Shown here: positions 1-10,800 of the stretch, piece by piece
How positions within the stretch are numbered: the stretch's first letter is position 1
How the letters are laid out: each line of letters begins with the position of its first letter
Source: Euonymus europaeus
Lineage: Eukaryota; Streptophyta; Magnoliopsida; Celastrales; Celastraceae
Direction of reading: 5' to 3'
NCBI GenBank assembly: GCA_963580455.1
Contig: OY756963.1
Location: 26,307,555-26,371,554, forward strand
DNA length: 64,000 nt
The notes under the pieces: model-generated
Told to the model about the DNA's origin: nothing
Databases searched by the model: none
The model's input: only the letters and a program-made list of their open reading frames with translations
Made by a program: the position numbers and the translations under genes

Positions 1-1574
1 GTTGAGTCAAACTGGCGATCATTTTCAATGGTTTATATTGCCGGGATAATGTTCCTAAATGAATATGTGCTTAAAAAAAAAAGACCATACCAATGGAGCA
101 CCTAATATGGGAGATTGCATGCTTCAATCATAACTACCAGAACAGAAAAACTGAAAAACCTTCTAGACTCACTATAAGCAATATGTTGCGGCCAATCTGG
201 CATCAAATAAGATGAGTATGGTAGCATGCTCGAGGACACAAGGCAGATTCAATTTATAGTTTTATCCCTATTAGAGACATTTTATTGGGATCACACTCCA
301 CAAAGAATTATTATATATTGACGTAGGAGAACTTTAAATTATAAATTAGGCCCATCTTTTAATCACTATGACGAAGCGTAAACTAAGGAAATTTTTATGG
401 GAGAAGATAAATAGGTTGTTAGAGCGTGTCATTAGCAAATTACACAATAAACAAACTAACAGGAGCAAAAAAGAGGAGTTGCTCAAACTTCAAGGCAAGT
501 GCATTGCAGTAAAAAACAAGACAAATAACATTTTGAGCTGATTTATTAGTTTCAATGTTTATCAAATAATGAATTAAGGAAGAGCATGAATAAATTTAAA
601 AAACTTTATAAGGCTTTCTATAGGACTCGGCCAAAAAAGTGTTCGGTGAAGTCTCACCAAATATTCAAAGTCCCTAAAAAAATCTCTAAATATTTTTAGG
701 GATTCCATTTTCAAGATGATGTTCACAATGTGCTTGTCAAAGACTGGAATTTATAGGCCAAGGTAAAATGTTGACTCTCGTCTAATATGAAATGGCAAAA
801 TACTAAATTAGACAACTATCAATGAAGACTATAACTTTGCAAAAAAAAACTAAAAAATAAATAAAAATGCGTTTCATACCAAGACTGAAGACTCCCATCA
901 GAAGACCAGAGAATTATTAAAGTACCATGAATCGCAAAATTCTGTTACTTATCAAAGATATCCAAAATTCCAAATCACTTAGGAAAACATTTTCATCCTC
1001 AATTACATATTCAGCCTGACAAAATTGGTGCACCCCTTAGTTCTCAGTGTCAGACTCTTGGCTATTGCAGATAAAAATGAACACTCATTTCACAATGATC
1101 ATATATATCTTTACTGGTGAATTTATACTAAATTATCTTGCACGTATATTACAAAATCAAGCTTATAGGCTTTCAATCAACTTCCAAACAATCAAACTTG
1201 AGATGCTTTGTCAAAATGTTATTGCATCCAAATTTGAAGGAAATGCAGCCCCATTAGGACGCCAAAGAACAAAAAATGATTGATTTAGCTACTGTTGAAC
1301 TTTATCAACCAAACTAATAAAAGTACCTCCATTGATGGTGCCTTTGAAAAGTCCTGATTCATACTCAAAAGAAGCCAATAAGAAGCCCTTTGCATCCGGT
1401 CATTGTCAAAGCCCCACCTCCCTCGTCACCCCACAATATAACACCTAAACCAACAACCACGGGTCCACGACAATAGATTAACAACCTTTTTAAGTAATCC
1501 TGCTTGGTAATCACACAATTAATAATAATAGATTAAAAACCTCTAACATCTCACCTTCCTCTTCCTTTTCCCTT
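1..1574. other. Intergenic, no gene recognised
   Basis: AT-rich DNA with no open frame that resembles a known protein. The only structure seen is a short hairpin: TCCCTAAAAA at 671-680 faces TTTTTAGGGA at 693-702 over a 12-base loop. It could be a MITE relic or chance. The last few hundred bases should hold the promoter and leader of the gene starting at 1638, but no clear TATA box stands out. Confidence 0.5.
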
Positions 1575-1637
1575 GTGACTTCTTTACTTTTCTCTCCATT
1601 GAACAAACCCAACCCCAGTCTCTCAACTTCGATTGTT

Positions 1638-3053
1638 ATGGACAGACTGGTGAAACCAGACGTGAAGGAGGTGGAACTGACCTTCAGGAGAGGCCAAAAG
1701 TGCACAGTAACATTCCGTTTAACCAACCTTATGCACACCATGTCAGTAGCAGTCTCCTTGACCACCTCAAATCTCCCTGTCTTCTCTTTCAATCAAGCAT
1801 ATTCTATAATCCAGCCCCTTTCTACCTCCTCCTACACTCTCCTTCTCTCCCAGCCGTCCGATCAACCCCCTCTTCACACCACTGCCGACGTCATCAACGT
1901 CCGATCATCCATGCTTCCCACCGGCAAGGCCCATCAGGACGATCTTCGCCGCCTTTTCTCCAGGCCCGGGCCACACGTCTTCAGAGACGCTACTATTCCA
2001 ATCACCTTCGTGGGCCCCCACGTTGTTGACTATCTCATCTTCAATCATACACTAAAAAAGGTTCCAGAGCTTAATTCCCACTTTAACAAAGCAATCACTG
2101 GTTGTACTGAATCACAACTCACGAACTCTCTACGATTCGCTGTGGCATCAGGTAATGAAAAATTAGTCGCTGCTTTGATCAAGAACGGTGGAGATGTGAA
2201 TAGAAAAGATCTAGATGGACGATCCATGATCTCACTAGCAGTCAGGGCTGAGAGTATCGACGTTGTTAGGGTTTTGGTTGCTTCTGGTTGCACAATCGAC
2301 GAGTCAATTGATAGAGTTATGCATGAAGTAGCAGCGATGAATAGAGTAGACCTGATGGAGGTGTTAATCACGAATTACAAAAACATCGATGCGAACTCAG
2401 TAGATTCACACGGAAGAACACCGATTCACGTGGCGGCGAGTTCCGGCCACGTCGAGATGATTCGATACTGCGTTTCAATTGGAGGAAACACCGATCTATC
2501 AGATTGTGACGGGTGGACTGCGCTTCACTTTGGTGCTGAGAAAGGGAACATGGAGGCTACCGAGTGTTTGTTGAAATGCTCCAGTTACTCAAAATACGCA
2601 ATCAACAGAGAAGGAAAGACAGCTTTCGCCATTGCAGTCGAAAACGGACACTCGAACTTGTACGATTTGCTGCAATTAGGAGACGCTTTGCAGCGAGCGG
2701 CGAGAATGGATGACGTTCACGGCATGAAGAGTTGCTTGGCTGAGGGAGCTAAGGTGAACGGGAGGGACCAGAACGGATGGACGCCTTTGCACAGAGCAGC
2801 GTTCAAGGGGCGGATAGAGAGCGTGAAGATCCTGCTCAGCCACGGCGCGCAGATCGACGTTGTTGATGATGCAGGTTACACTCCGCTGCATTGCGCGGTC
2901 GAGGCAAGGCAGGTGCAGGTTGCGCTGCTGTTGATTTCTCATGGAGCGAAAGCCAATTTGAAGAGTCTAAAGGGGTTGATTTCTTATAATTTGGATTGCT
3001 TTCAAACTCACGCTTCTTTTGCTCTCCCTCTTTGTCACGAGGATCGTGCTTGA
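1638..3053 (+). CDS. VAPYRIN-like protein (MSP domain plus ankyrin repeats)
   Basis: Intronless gene for 471 residues. The N-terminal ~125 residues form a major sperm protein (VAP-like) domain beginning MDRLVKPDVKEVEL, the same opening as VAPYRIN proteins. From about residue 150 to 450 there are roughly eight ankyrin repeats, with hallmark pieces such as GWTALHFGAEKGN, GWTPLHRAAFKGR and GYTPLHCAVEARQ. In the family, VAPYRIN is a cytoplasmic/endomembrane protein needed for arbuscular mycorrhiza and rhizobial infection; MSP domains bind membrane-contact proteins and ankyrins bind partners. The frame stays open upstream to an ATG at 1575, but family alignment favours the ATG at 1638. It is shorter than the ~540 residues I recall for canonical VAPYRIN, so it may be a VAPYRIN-like paralogue rather than the symbiosis gene itself. 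Family confidence is high, orthology modest. Confidence 0.85.
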   Translation: MDRLVKPDVKEVELTFRRGQKCTVTFRLTNLMHTMSVAVSLTTSNLPVFSFNQAYSIIQPLSTSSYTLLLSQPSDQPPLHTTADVINVRSSMLPTGKAHQDDLRRLFSRPGPHVFRDATIPITFVGPHVVDYLIFNHTLKKVPELNSHFNKAITGCTESQLTNSLRFAVASGNEKLVAALIKNGGDVNRKDLDGRSMISLAVRAESIDVVRVLVASGCTIDESIDRVMHEVAAMNRVDLMEVLITNYKNIDANSVDSHGRTPIHVAASSGHVEMIRYCVSIGGNTDLSDCDGWTALHFGAEKGNMEATECLLKCSSYSKYAINREGKTAFAIAVENGHSNLYDLLQLGDALQRAARMDDVHGMKSCLAEGAKVNGRDQNGWTPLHRAAFKGRIESVKILLSHGAQIDVVDDAGYTPLHCAVEARQVQVALLLISHGAKANLKSLKGLISYNLDCFQTHASFALPLCHEDRA

Positions 3054-3931
3054 TTGCTGTGTAAATATTGCACAAACAAGTGATTCTGATATGAGGAAAA
3101 GCACGAGATAAATTCAGATTTTGGCTATTTTTAGAAGGATAATCGTTACTTAATGTTCTTAATTTGGGTTGATGTTAAGTGTGAACTGTGAAGTTCTCAT
3201 GAGGATGCAAGTAGCTGGTCTCTCTAATCACTGGGAACTGACTCAGTTGGTCTAAATCCGGTCAGGGATTACAGTCGAATGACAGCCATCTAGGCAATTT
3301 CTTCGCCCATCTGCGCATGGAGACTTGCTAGTGGTTTAGGATTTATGTTCACTAATCACTCAGCTAGTCTTGTGGTTTACTGTCAAGGCTTGAGGATCTG
3401 CAAATGTTATGGCAAAAAGGGTCACGAGTCTTTGGCCCGGACGTAGCTCTCTCTTTTTCTTTTTATTTATTTATTTTGAGACTCGTTATTATTCGTATAC
3501 GAGTTTCGACTCACTACAGAAGAACTGCATGTAGCAGAACAAAATCTTAAATATAAAATACTAACCAACTATTGAAGATATAGATTGAAAAATATTTAAA
3601 ATCAAAGCTGGTTTTACCTGGCCAAGAGCCACCATTGTGATCCTCCACTCATGAGACTCCAAGCTGCAAATCACGAACAATGCCTGATTCTCAATAGGGT
3701 AATCATATAGGTCATCTGTTGCATGAAGTTAAATCCTTTTTATCCTTCCTCTACATCTTAAACATTTTATGCCCAAAGGGCACAAAATTGATCTCCTACA
3801 AAACATACAGGTACTAATAAAAAACGTAAACCTGGGGATTTATTCTAATTAATTATTAATCATTTAGAATTTAACAAATCTATTTCTCTTATAATTTAAC
3901 ACATATTATTTAAATATGTGCTATCTCACCA
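3054..3931. other. Downstream intergenic region
   Basis: 3' region of the VAPYRIN-like gene followed by AT-rich DNA without a recognisable gene. A short inverted repeat, CACATATT and AATATGTG (about 3900-3920), lies close to the suspected left end of the Helitron that follows. Nothing else stands out. Confidence 0.5.
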
Positions 3932-3974
3932 TCTAAATATATTATAACACCAGGATTTGAAGGCTGCTAAGGTC

Positions 3975-4334
3975 ACCCGTGACGCCCAACCCGGTCTCCC
4001 TGCGCGTCATAATTCCCACCGCCCTGGAACAAAACGACTCCGTCTCTGCAAACCCACCCGCCCTTCGTGCTTCCTCATCGACCCTTAGCACTGTCAAAAC
4101 ACCTGCCATACCACACGCTCTCATGTCCAGCCTTGGCGTCTCTGCCTCTACGCGACCCGTGACGCCCAACCCGGTCTCCCTGCGCGTCATAATTCCCACC
4201 GCCCTGGAACAAAACGACTCCGTCTCTGCAAACCCACCCGCCCTTCGTGCTTCCTCATCGACCCTTAGCACTGTCAAAACACCTGCCATACCACACGCTC
4301 TCATGTCCAGCCTTGGCGTCTCTGCCTCTACGCG
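3975..4334. repeat. Perfect 180-bp tandem duplication
   Basis: Two copies, 3975-4154 and 4155-4334, are identical base for base, and identity runs three bases into a third copy (to 4337). The unit is C-rich and CpG-containing, unlike the AT-rich surroundings. Because 180 is a multiple of 3, the duplication keeps a long frame open on both strands (3979-4437 plus, 3942-4346 minus). Neither translation resembles a protein I know, so I treat these frames as by-products. Perfect identity implies a recent duplication, or an assembly artefact. Confidence 0.9.
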
Positions 4335-4337
4335 ACC

Positions 4338-5018
4338 AGCCCCCAAAACAAAAAACGACGTCGTGCATCTGGCTTTGCAGTTCCCTACAATTTCCCTCTA
4401 CTTTCCCTGGCTTTGCAGTTCCCTACATTTTCCCTGAATTGCTGTATCCATCCTTCTACTTTCCCGTGGACTCCGAACCCCTACTGATCTTTGACCGCTT
4501 CTCAGTTGTGCGATCTAAGAGAACATCGGCTGGAAGCTACCTGTCGTTGGGCCTTCGGTTATCGGTAATCTTGCAATATTGCTCCAAAGGAGAAATCCAA
4601 GAAATCCAAGCTCTAGGTGCCGCCAAAGGGTGGTTCTTGGCGGGGTGTTCCGACCCGATATACAATAGGTGAATTCTTCTTTTCATATCGAGATATGGAA
4701 TTACTTAGATACAGATTTAGCGTGTGAAATTGCTTCATTTAAAAGCTGGTTTTGGTTTGCTAGGCTTGGTCCTTCATCTGCTTCAAAAATCGTAGTCGAT
4801 TAGGCGAAACCTATTGTCTGCACTATTCACATGACCACCTTCTGCTTTCTTGGTCGATTCTTACCTCCAGGTACGCAGTTCTTTTGAGTTTTGCCTGCTC
4901 CTCGGCTTTTGTGATTCCCATGTTCATCTGGTTGCTGGGTTCTTATTTCTGTTCAGTTTGGATTCTTCTGTCTTCTAGCGTTGGGTTATCTATATTTCGA
5001 TTCTGATTTTGACGGCAG
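4338..5018. other. Helitron left segment, gene-like filler
   Basis: Moderately GC-rich sequence with repeated CTTTGCAGTTCCCTACA pieces (about 4373 and 4412). It reads like an untranslated leader or intron of a captured gene, as it directly precedes the E2F-like exons, but I cannot show that. No protein of its own is recognisable. Confidence 0.35.
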
Positions 5019-5698
5019 GCTGAAAACCAAACAACAGAGAGGGTCATGGTTGATAACATCCAGCAGGAACTTGAACCCCATGTGCCAGAAACTCAAACAA
5101 GGTACGGGCTGTGATCTTAATGCTTCTGAGGACTTTGTTGGTCATAGAATGATGAAGATTGTTCCTTCTGATGTGGATGTAAGAGTCTATGTTCAGTTCT
5201 TCTTCCCACAGCTAAAGTCTTATGAAGAATGGTTTTATAACTGTGATACAAAGTTCCCCATAAGAACAAAAATGACCTCGCTTCATTCTTAGCTTATATT
5301 AAAAACATTGATGCAACTATTATGCATTCAAGAATTAGAAATCCATGTTCGATTGATATTTTCCTGATCACGTGTGTTTATTTGTCTGAATGTCACGTTT
5401 CTTTTTACTGTTGTAGACCGATTCATACTACTGGCTTCTTTCAGATGCTGGAGTTAGCATTACAGATATCTGGAGGACAGATAGTATCCTTAACTTCAAA
5501 TCCCCGTCCTTTATAATATCCTACTTCTAATATGGTGTTAGAATATTGTCCTTAACATGTGTCGTAGCAGATGTTGATTGGAATGGGGTAAATATGCTAC
5601 CTTGTGAGCTTGAAATTCCTGATATCAGTACCCCAAGGCCACAAAATGTGCCTTCTCAGATTCACGGGGCGCCCCAATTAGAGGTGAAGATTGATTAG
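5019..5698 (+). pseudogene. Captured E2F transcription factor fragment (C-terminal exons)
   Basis: Three exon-like blocks keep their splice signals: 5019-5178 (acceptor CAG before it, donor GTAAGA after), 5417-5483 (acceptor TGTAG, donor GTATCC) and 5571-5698 (acceptor GCAG, ends in TAG). Joined in phase, blocks two and three read YYWLLSDAGVSITDIWRTD and then VDWNGVNMLPCELEIPDIST. Block one ends DLNASEDF...MMKIVPSDVD. This order matches the C-terminal region of plant E2Fa/E2Fb (for example TDIWKTDSGIDWD in Arabidopsis E2Fa, from memory). The DNA-binding, dimerisation and marked-box parts are absent. Block one is frameshifted near 5098-5107. Retained introns mean capture as genomic DNA, as expected for Helitrons. 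It is most likely a non-functional gene fragment, though it could be transcribed. Confidence 0.72.
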
Positions 5699-7860
5699 CC
5701 TATTGAGCTAGCTCAAAATACTGATATATACCCATCATCAACCTCCATTGCCGATCCTTCAAGGTTTAAACATGCAGACCTGGTTGCTGAATGCATACTG
5801 CTGCTGAACGCTTGGAGGAAGTCAATAGATGATATAAGCTGAAGGGTTTGTTACTCTCAGTTGAAAAGGTAACATTTTTTAAAACGGCAACAAAGTTTTC
5901 TTACGAGAATGATAAGTTAAACGTTGTGTGAGCCACTTAAATAGACCAAAATAATGAAAGGTCTCCCAACTTGAAGAAAAGGCTGTTTTAAAATAATTTG
6001 AACAAAAAATTAATTAGGCTCTGTTTCCCTTTATTACAAAGAGCTGTGTGGGGCAACCCTTTTTCCCCTTGCGTGGTTCCAGTTTCTTAGCCTCTGTTTC
6101 GTGCAGGTTAGTGCTTTATTTTTCTTTCGTCATTTCCTTCATCTCATAACGGGAGAGAAAGATAGACATTAGCAGGAAGACATGTAAGCCTCATTCTCAT
6201 AAATGCCATCACCAATGTCGTCATTACAGGTATCAACATTAAACCCTTTTTTTTGCATGACAATCAAAATCATAAAGCAAATCTTCTTTTAGTTTTTTAT
6301 TTTTAAAATCATGTCAAAGTCAAGCAAACAAGCAAAAGAGTTGCTTTTGTCATAAAGTGAACTAGCCATTATAGTCAGAACCTTTTTCCCTAATTTATGG
6401 GATTATTTTGATCTCAAAAAATTTTGATTCCTTTTATTAATCCGATTAAGTTATGGGTTTTCAAGTTTTTCTATTTAGCCCACATTTTCATTCTTCATTT
6501 ACTGCACTTGATGTTTCATGTGTTTGAAAGTCCTTATGGATTGGATTATCAGGGAAAAATGGGACTACTGATGGACAAGGGGGTATGTGGTGGAACCAAA
6601 CGCTGAAGCACACCGGAGTAACATTTTAATATCCAATCTTACCTACTTCGATAATTCCACAAATCCCAGGTATCAAAACTCTTGATGAACCATCTAATTT
6701 TTCCTTCTAATTATTATATCCCAATTGTTGCCTGCTCTTGAGATGTTGTCGTTCTTAGTTTGTGGGTCATTTGTTGCTTGCTTTTGGGCTTTCTCCTTTC
6801 TTTGAATGTTTTGTCTTACATTTGGAAAATAAATATATGCTTAGAATATTCCTGTGTCTTAGCGTGTCTTAGAGAATCAACATGATGGGTATTATTTTGG
6901 ATGCTAAATTTTTGCTTCAACAAGAAATTCTGTAATTGTGTCTAACCAATAAGTTTAATGCTTTTGGACGTACTATTAAAATAAGGTGTGTTTTAACATT
7001 TACAACTAGCTTCCTCCAATTCTTATTTAAACCAGGGTTTTAGATTTTGATAAGTTTGTTCATTTGTAGGTTAGCGGTTATCTTTTGCCTGCAATCTCAC
7101 TTGCAAGAACAAAGAGGCTGCCAAGAACAATTGCAACCAGAACACAACGAAAAAACTTGGACTCAAGTTCATTGAGAGGTAATACTAATTCATCATCCAA
7201 CATTTAATTTATCAGTCACATAACCATAAGTATATAGTTGTTTTATTCTCAACCCTTCCATTTTTTTTATTACAAATAATGAAGCCATATACAAGAATCT
7301 TAATGCCATAGGTTTCCAAACATCTAAAACTACATTGAAAATGAATATTCTAATCAACTAACGGTAGCTCCAAACAATTCCATAAAATGAATATAAGGAA
7401 GTTACAGGGAAAAAAACATAAACTAATTTGAACATTTTCATTTTTTATTGTTCATTGTGTGCTCTTCCCCATTTTTTTGGGTTCATTCTGGTTAAATTTT
7501 GATGGGTTTGTTCATTTCTCGGTTATTGATTATTGCTATCTATGTTTCATTCGCACAAATAAAAAGAAGAAAAAAATAACTACTGTGCAGCATTAATACG
7601 AAAGCTAGACTCCTATGGCTAAAAAACTTAAATATAATGTTTGTTAAATTGATGTAATTGTTGTCTACATTTTCTATTTACTATCTCATCTCAGTTATTT
7701 TATTATCTCAGTTAGTTTATGGGTAGATGCTTGAGCGAGTTTTATTTCAAGATTATTAGGTTACTTTAACATCTAAATCTATTATCTGCAAAGCATCTGG
7801 TGCTTACTTATTTTCAATCGATTACTGTGTGATTTTAAAATTTAATATCATTGTTTTAGG
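5699..7860. other. Helitron segment before Rep/helicase
   Basis: Mostly AT-rich DNA. A short readable stretch at about 5764-5843 (HADLVAECILLLNAWRKSID) looks like coding debris, but I cannot assign it. A CAG-like boundary and small open frames occur at 6424-6606 without similarity to anything known. The TTTTAG just before the Rep/helicase ATG resembles a splice acceptor, so a 5' untranslated exon of that gene may lie here. Confidence 0.35.
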
Positions 7861-10800
7861 ATGAATAATAAGGAGGTTTGTAGGATGAATAGATATATTC
7901 GGAAGCAAACAATGCAACAGAGAAGGAACTTTTCTCATAGGCAACATGTTCCATGTGTTTCTCAATCAACTGCACACACTCCTTTGTCTATTCACCTCCA
8001 AAGAAAAAGACCACGTTCTGGAACTTTGCCTATGGCTATAGATTACAGAGCATCCTCTTCTAATCTATTGCTGTCTAATGCACCTGCTTCAACACTTGAT
8101 CATGGAATTCCTACCTACAATTGCCATCATTGCGGTGCTATTTTCTGGTATGGAGAGCGAGTTAAATCACTCAGCAGTAGGAATCCAGTCTTTTCTATTT
8201 GTTGCAGGCAGGGACGTGTTGATCTCCCTATTATGCAAGATCCCCCGGTTCTTCTGAAAGAATTATTCAGCTACAACGGTAGCCCATCTTCGAAAAAATT
8301 CCGCAACGAAATACGGCTTTACAACTCTGTTTTTGCGTTCACGTCAATAGGCGGTAAGGTAGATAAGCAGATCAACAGGGGACAAGGGCCATATGTATTC
8401 AAGATTAATGGCCAAAACCATCATCTAATTGGGTCTCTGCTGCCAGTCACTGGAGAAAAACCTCATTTCGCTCAACTATATGTTTATGACACTGAGAATG
8501 AAGCATCAAATCGAATGACTGCTGTAGCTGGTGAAAAAATGTCTAACCACCTTGATGAAAGCATTATTTCTCAGATGATTCAAATGTTTGACATGGTCAA
8601 TCCATTGGTAAAGGCATTTCGGATGGCGAGGGATCGTTTTGCCTCTGGAGAAATGAGACAAGTATCTTTAACTTTAGCTGCCAGGCGCTCAGGAGATGGT
8701 GTACAATATAATACTCCAGCTGCTCCAGAGTTGGCAGCATTGATTGTAGGTGATATTGGCATGACAGACCATGGCCGAGATATTGTCGTGGAGAAACAAT
8801 CCAAATCTTTAAAGCGTATAAATGATCTACACCCTTCATTCATGGCTATGCAATATCCTGTTCTATTCCCCTATGGAGAAGATGGTTATAGGCTTAATAT
8901 TCTTTATCGGGCAAATCAAGATGGGGAGAGGATTAAAAGAGGACATGTCACACGCCGAGAATTTTACTCCTACATGCTGCAACAAAGAACTACTGGGTCT
9001 GGTCTACTGATTAGAGGAGGCAAACTATATCAACAATACATTGTTGACGCATTTACTTCCATAGAGGATGAAAGATTACGGTATATACGTTACAAACACC
9101 AGCAAGAACACTACAGATCAGAGATTTACAGTAGTGTTCAAGATGCTTTTATAAGAGGCGATGTAGCATCAAGCTCTGTGGGGCAGCGTGTTATACTTCC
9201 ATCCAGTTTCACTGGAAGCCCACGCTATATGATCCACAACTACCACGACGCTATGGCCATCTGTCGTTCTCGTGGAAATCCAGATCTTTTCATTACGTTT
9301 ACATGTAATGTCCACTGGAATGAGATTAAAAGTGCATTAGACCTCATACCAGGACAGAGAGCCGAAGATAGACCAGATATCGTCTCCCGTGTATTCCATA
9401 TGAAGCTTAATGAATTTGTAGATGATATCAAAAAAGGTCATTACTTCGGAACTGTCACAGGTGCAATCTATACTGTCGAATTCCAGAAGAGAGGGTTGCC
9501 CCATGTTCATATCATTATCTGGTTGAATGAAGCAGACAAATATCCAACACCGATGGACATAGATCGAATCATTTGTGCAGAAATTCCAGATCAGGAAAAA
9601 GAGCCCCTCCTCCACTCCATTGTAACTAAATTCATGGTCCATGGTCCTTGTGGGGCAGCAAATCCAAGAGCACCGTGTATGAAGAATGATAAGTGCATTA
9701 AGCACTTTCCAAAAAAAATACAGAAAGAAACTATTATAGGCGAGGATGGGTTTGCCGTATACCGAAGAAGAGACCATGGGAATACAGTTACTAAATCTGG
9801 AGTTCAGCTTGATAATACATGTGTTGTGCCTTATAATAAGGGCTTGCTGATTAAATATGATGCGCATATCAACGTGGAGTGGTGCAATCGGTCAAGAGCT
9901 ATAAAATATTTATTCAAATACATCAATAAAGGGCCTGACAGGACTAGAGCACTATTGCAAGAAATTCCAAACCAAACATCTAATGATCCAAATTCAGAAC
10001 CACAGATTGTTGATGAGATTAAGATGTACTTTGATTGCCGGTACGTTGGTCCACATGAATCTGCATGGAGAATCTTTGAATTCCATATACATTACAAATT
10101 CCCCAATGTAGAAAGCCTATCAATACACCTTCCTCTGATGAACAATGTCATATTTCGAGGCGATATTGATGTAGATCAGGTCTTACAACGACCAGGAATA
10201 GAAAAGACAATGTTAACAGAGTGGATGTTCACAAACAGCCTCAACGAAGACGCACGACAACTTACGTATGCTGAATTTCCTTCATTTTGGAGATGGGATG
10301 GGCCAAATAAACTATGGTTCAGAAGACAGAGGGGTGATTGCATAGGAAGAATCTCATACATACATCCTTCAGCAGGTGAGGTCTACTATCTTAGAGTCCT
10401 ACTTTCTCATGTCAAGGGGGCCCAAAACTTTGTTGATCTAAGAACTGTGAACGGTACTATCCATCAAACATTTAAGCAGGCATGTAATGCGATGGGTTTA
10501 ATAGGAGATGATAAAGAGTGGCATCAAGCCATGGCTGAAGCTTCAGGGTGGGCAACATCAACTGAGCTTCGTAGTTTGTTTGTCACAATGCTACTCTTTT
10601 GTGAAGTGACTGATGCAGATAAGTTATTTGAAGGATCATTTGAGTTTATGAAAGAAGACATAATTTTTAAGCTCAACCGTTTGATGGGAATATCCTCAGT
10701 ACACATCACTGATGAGCAAGTCAGGAATAGAGTGATCATTGAGGTGCAAAGATTATTAAAAAAAAAAAATTCCTGCCTCGCTGACCATGGTCTTCCAGAG

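Noticed and set aside
1575..1637. Upstream ATG of the VAPYRIN-like gene
   Set aside because: The 21 extra residues are not part of the MSP domain; family proteins begin at MDRL.
3942..4437. Overlapping open frames on both strands over the 180-bp duplication
   Set aside because: They exist because a stop-free 3n unit was doubled; translations resemble nothing known and no start context stands out.
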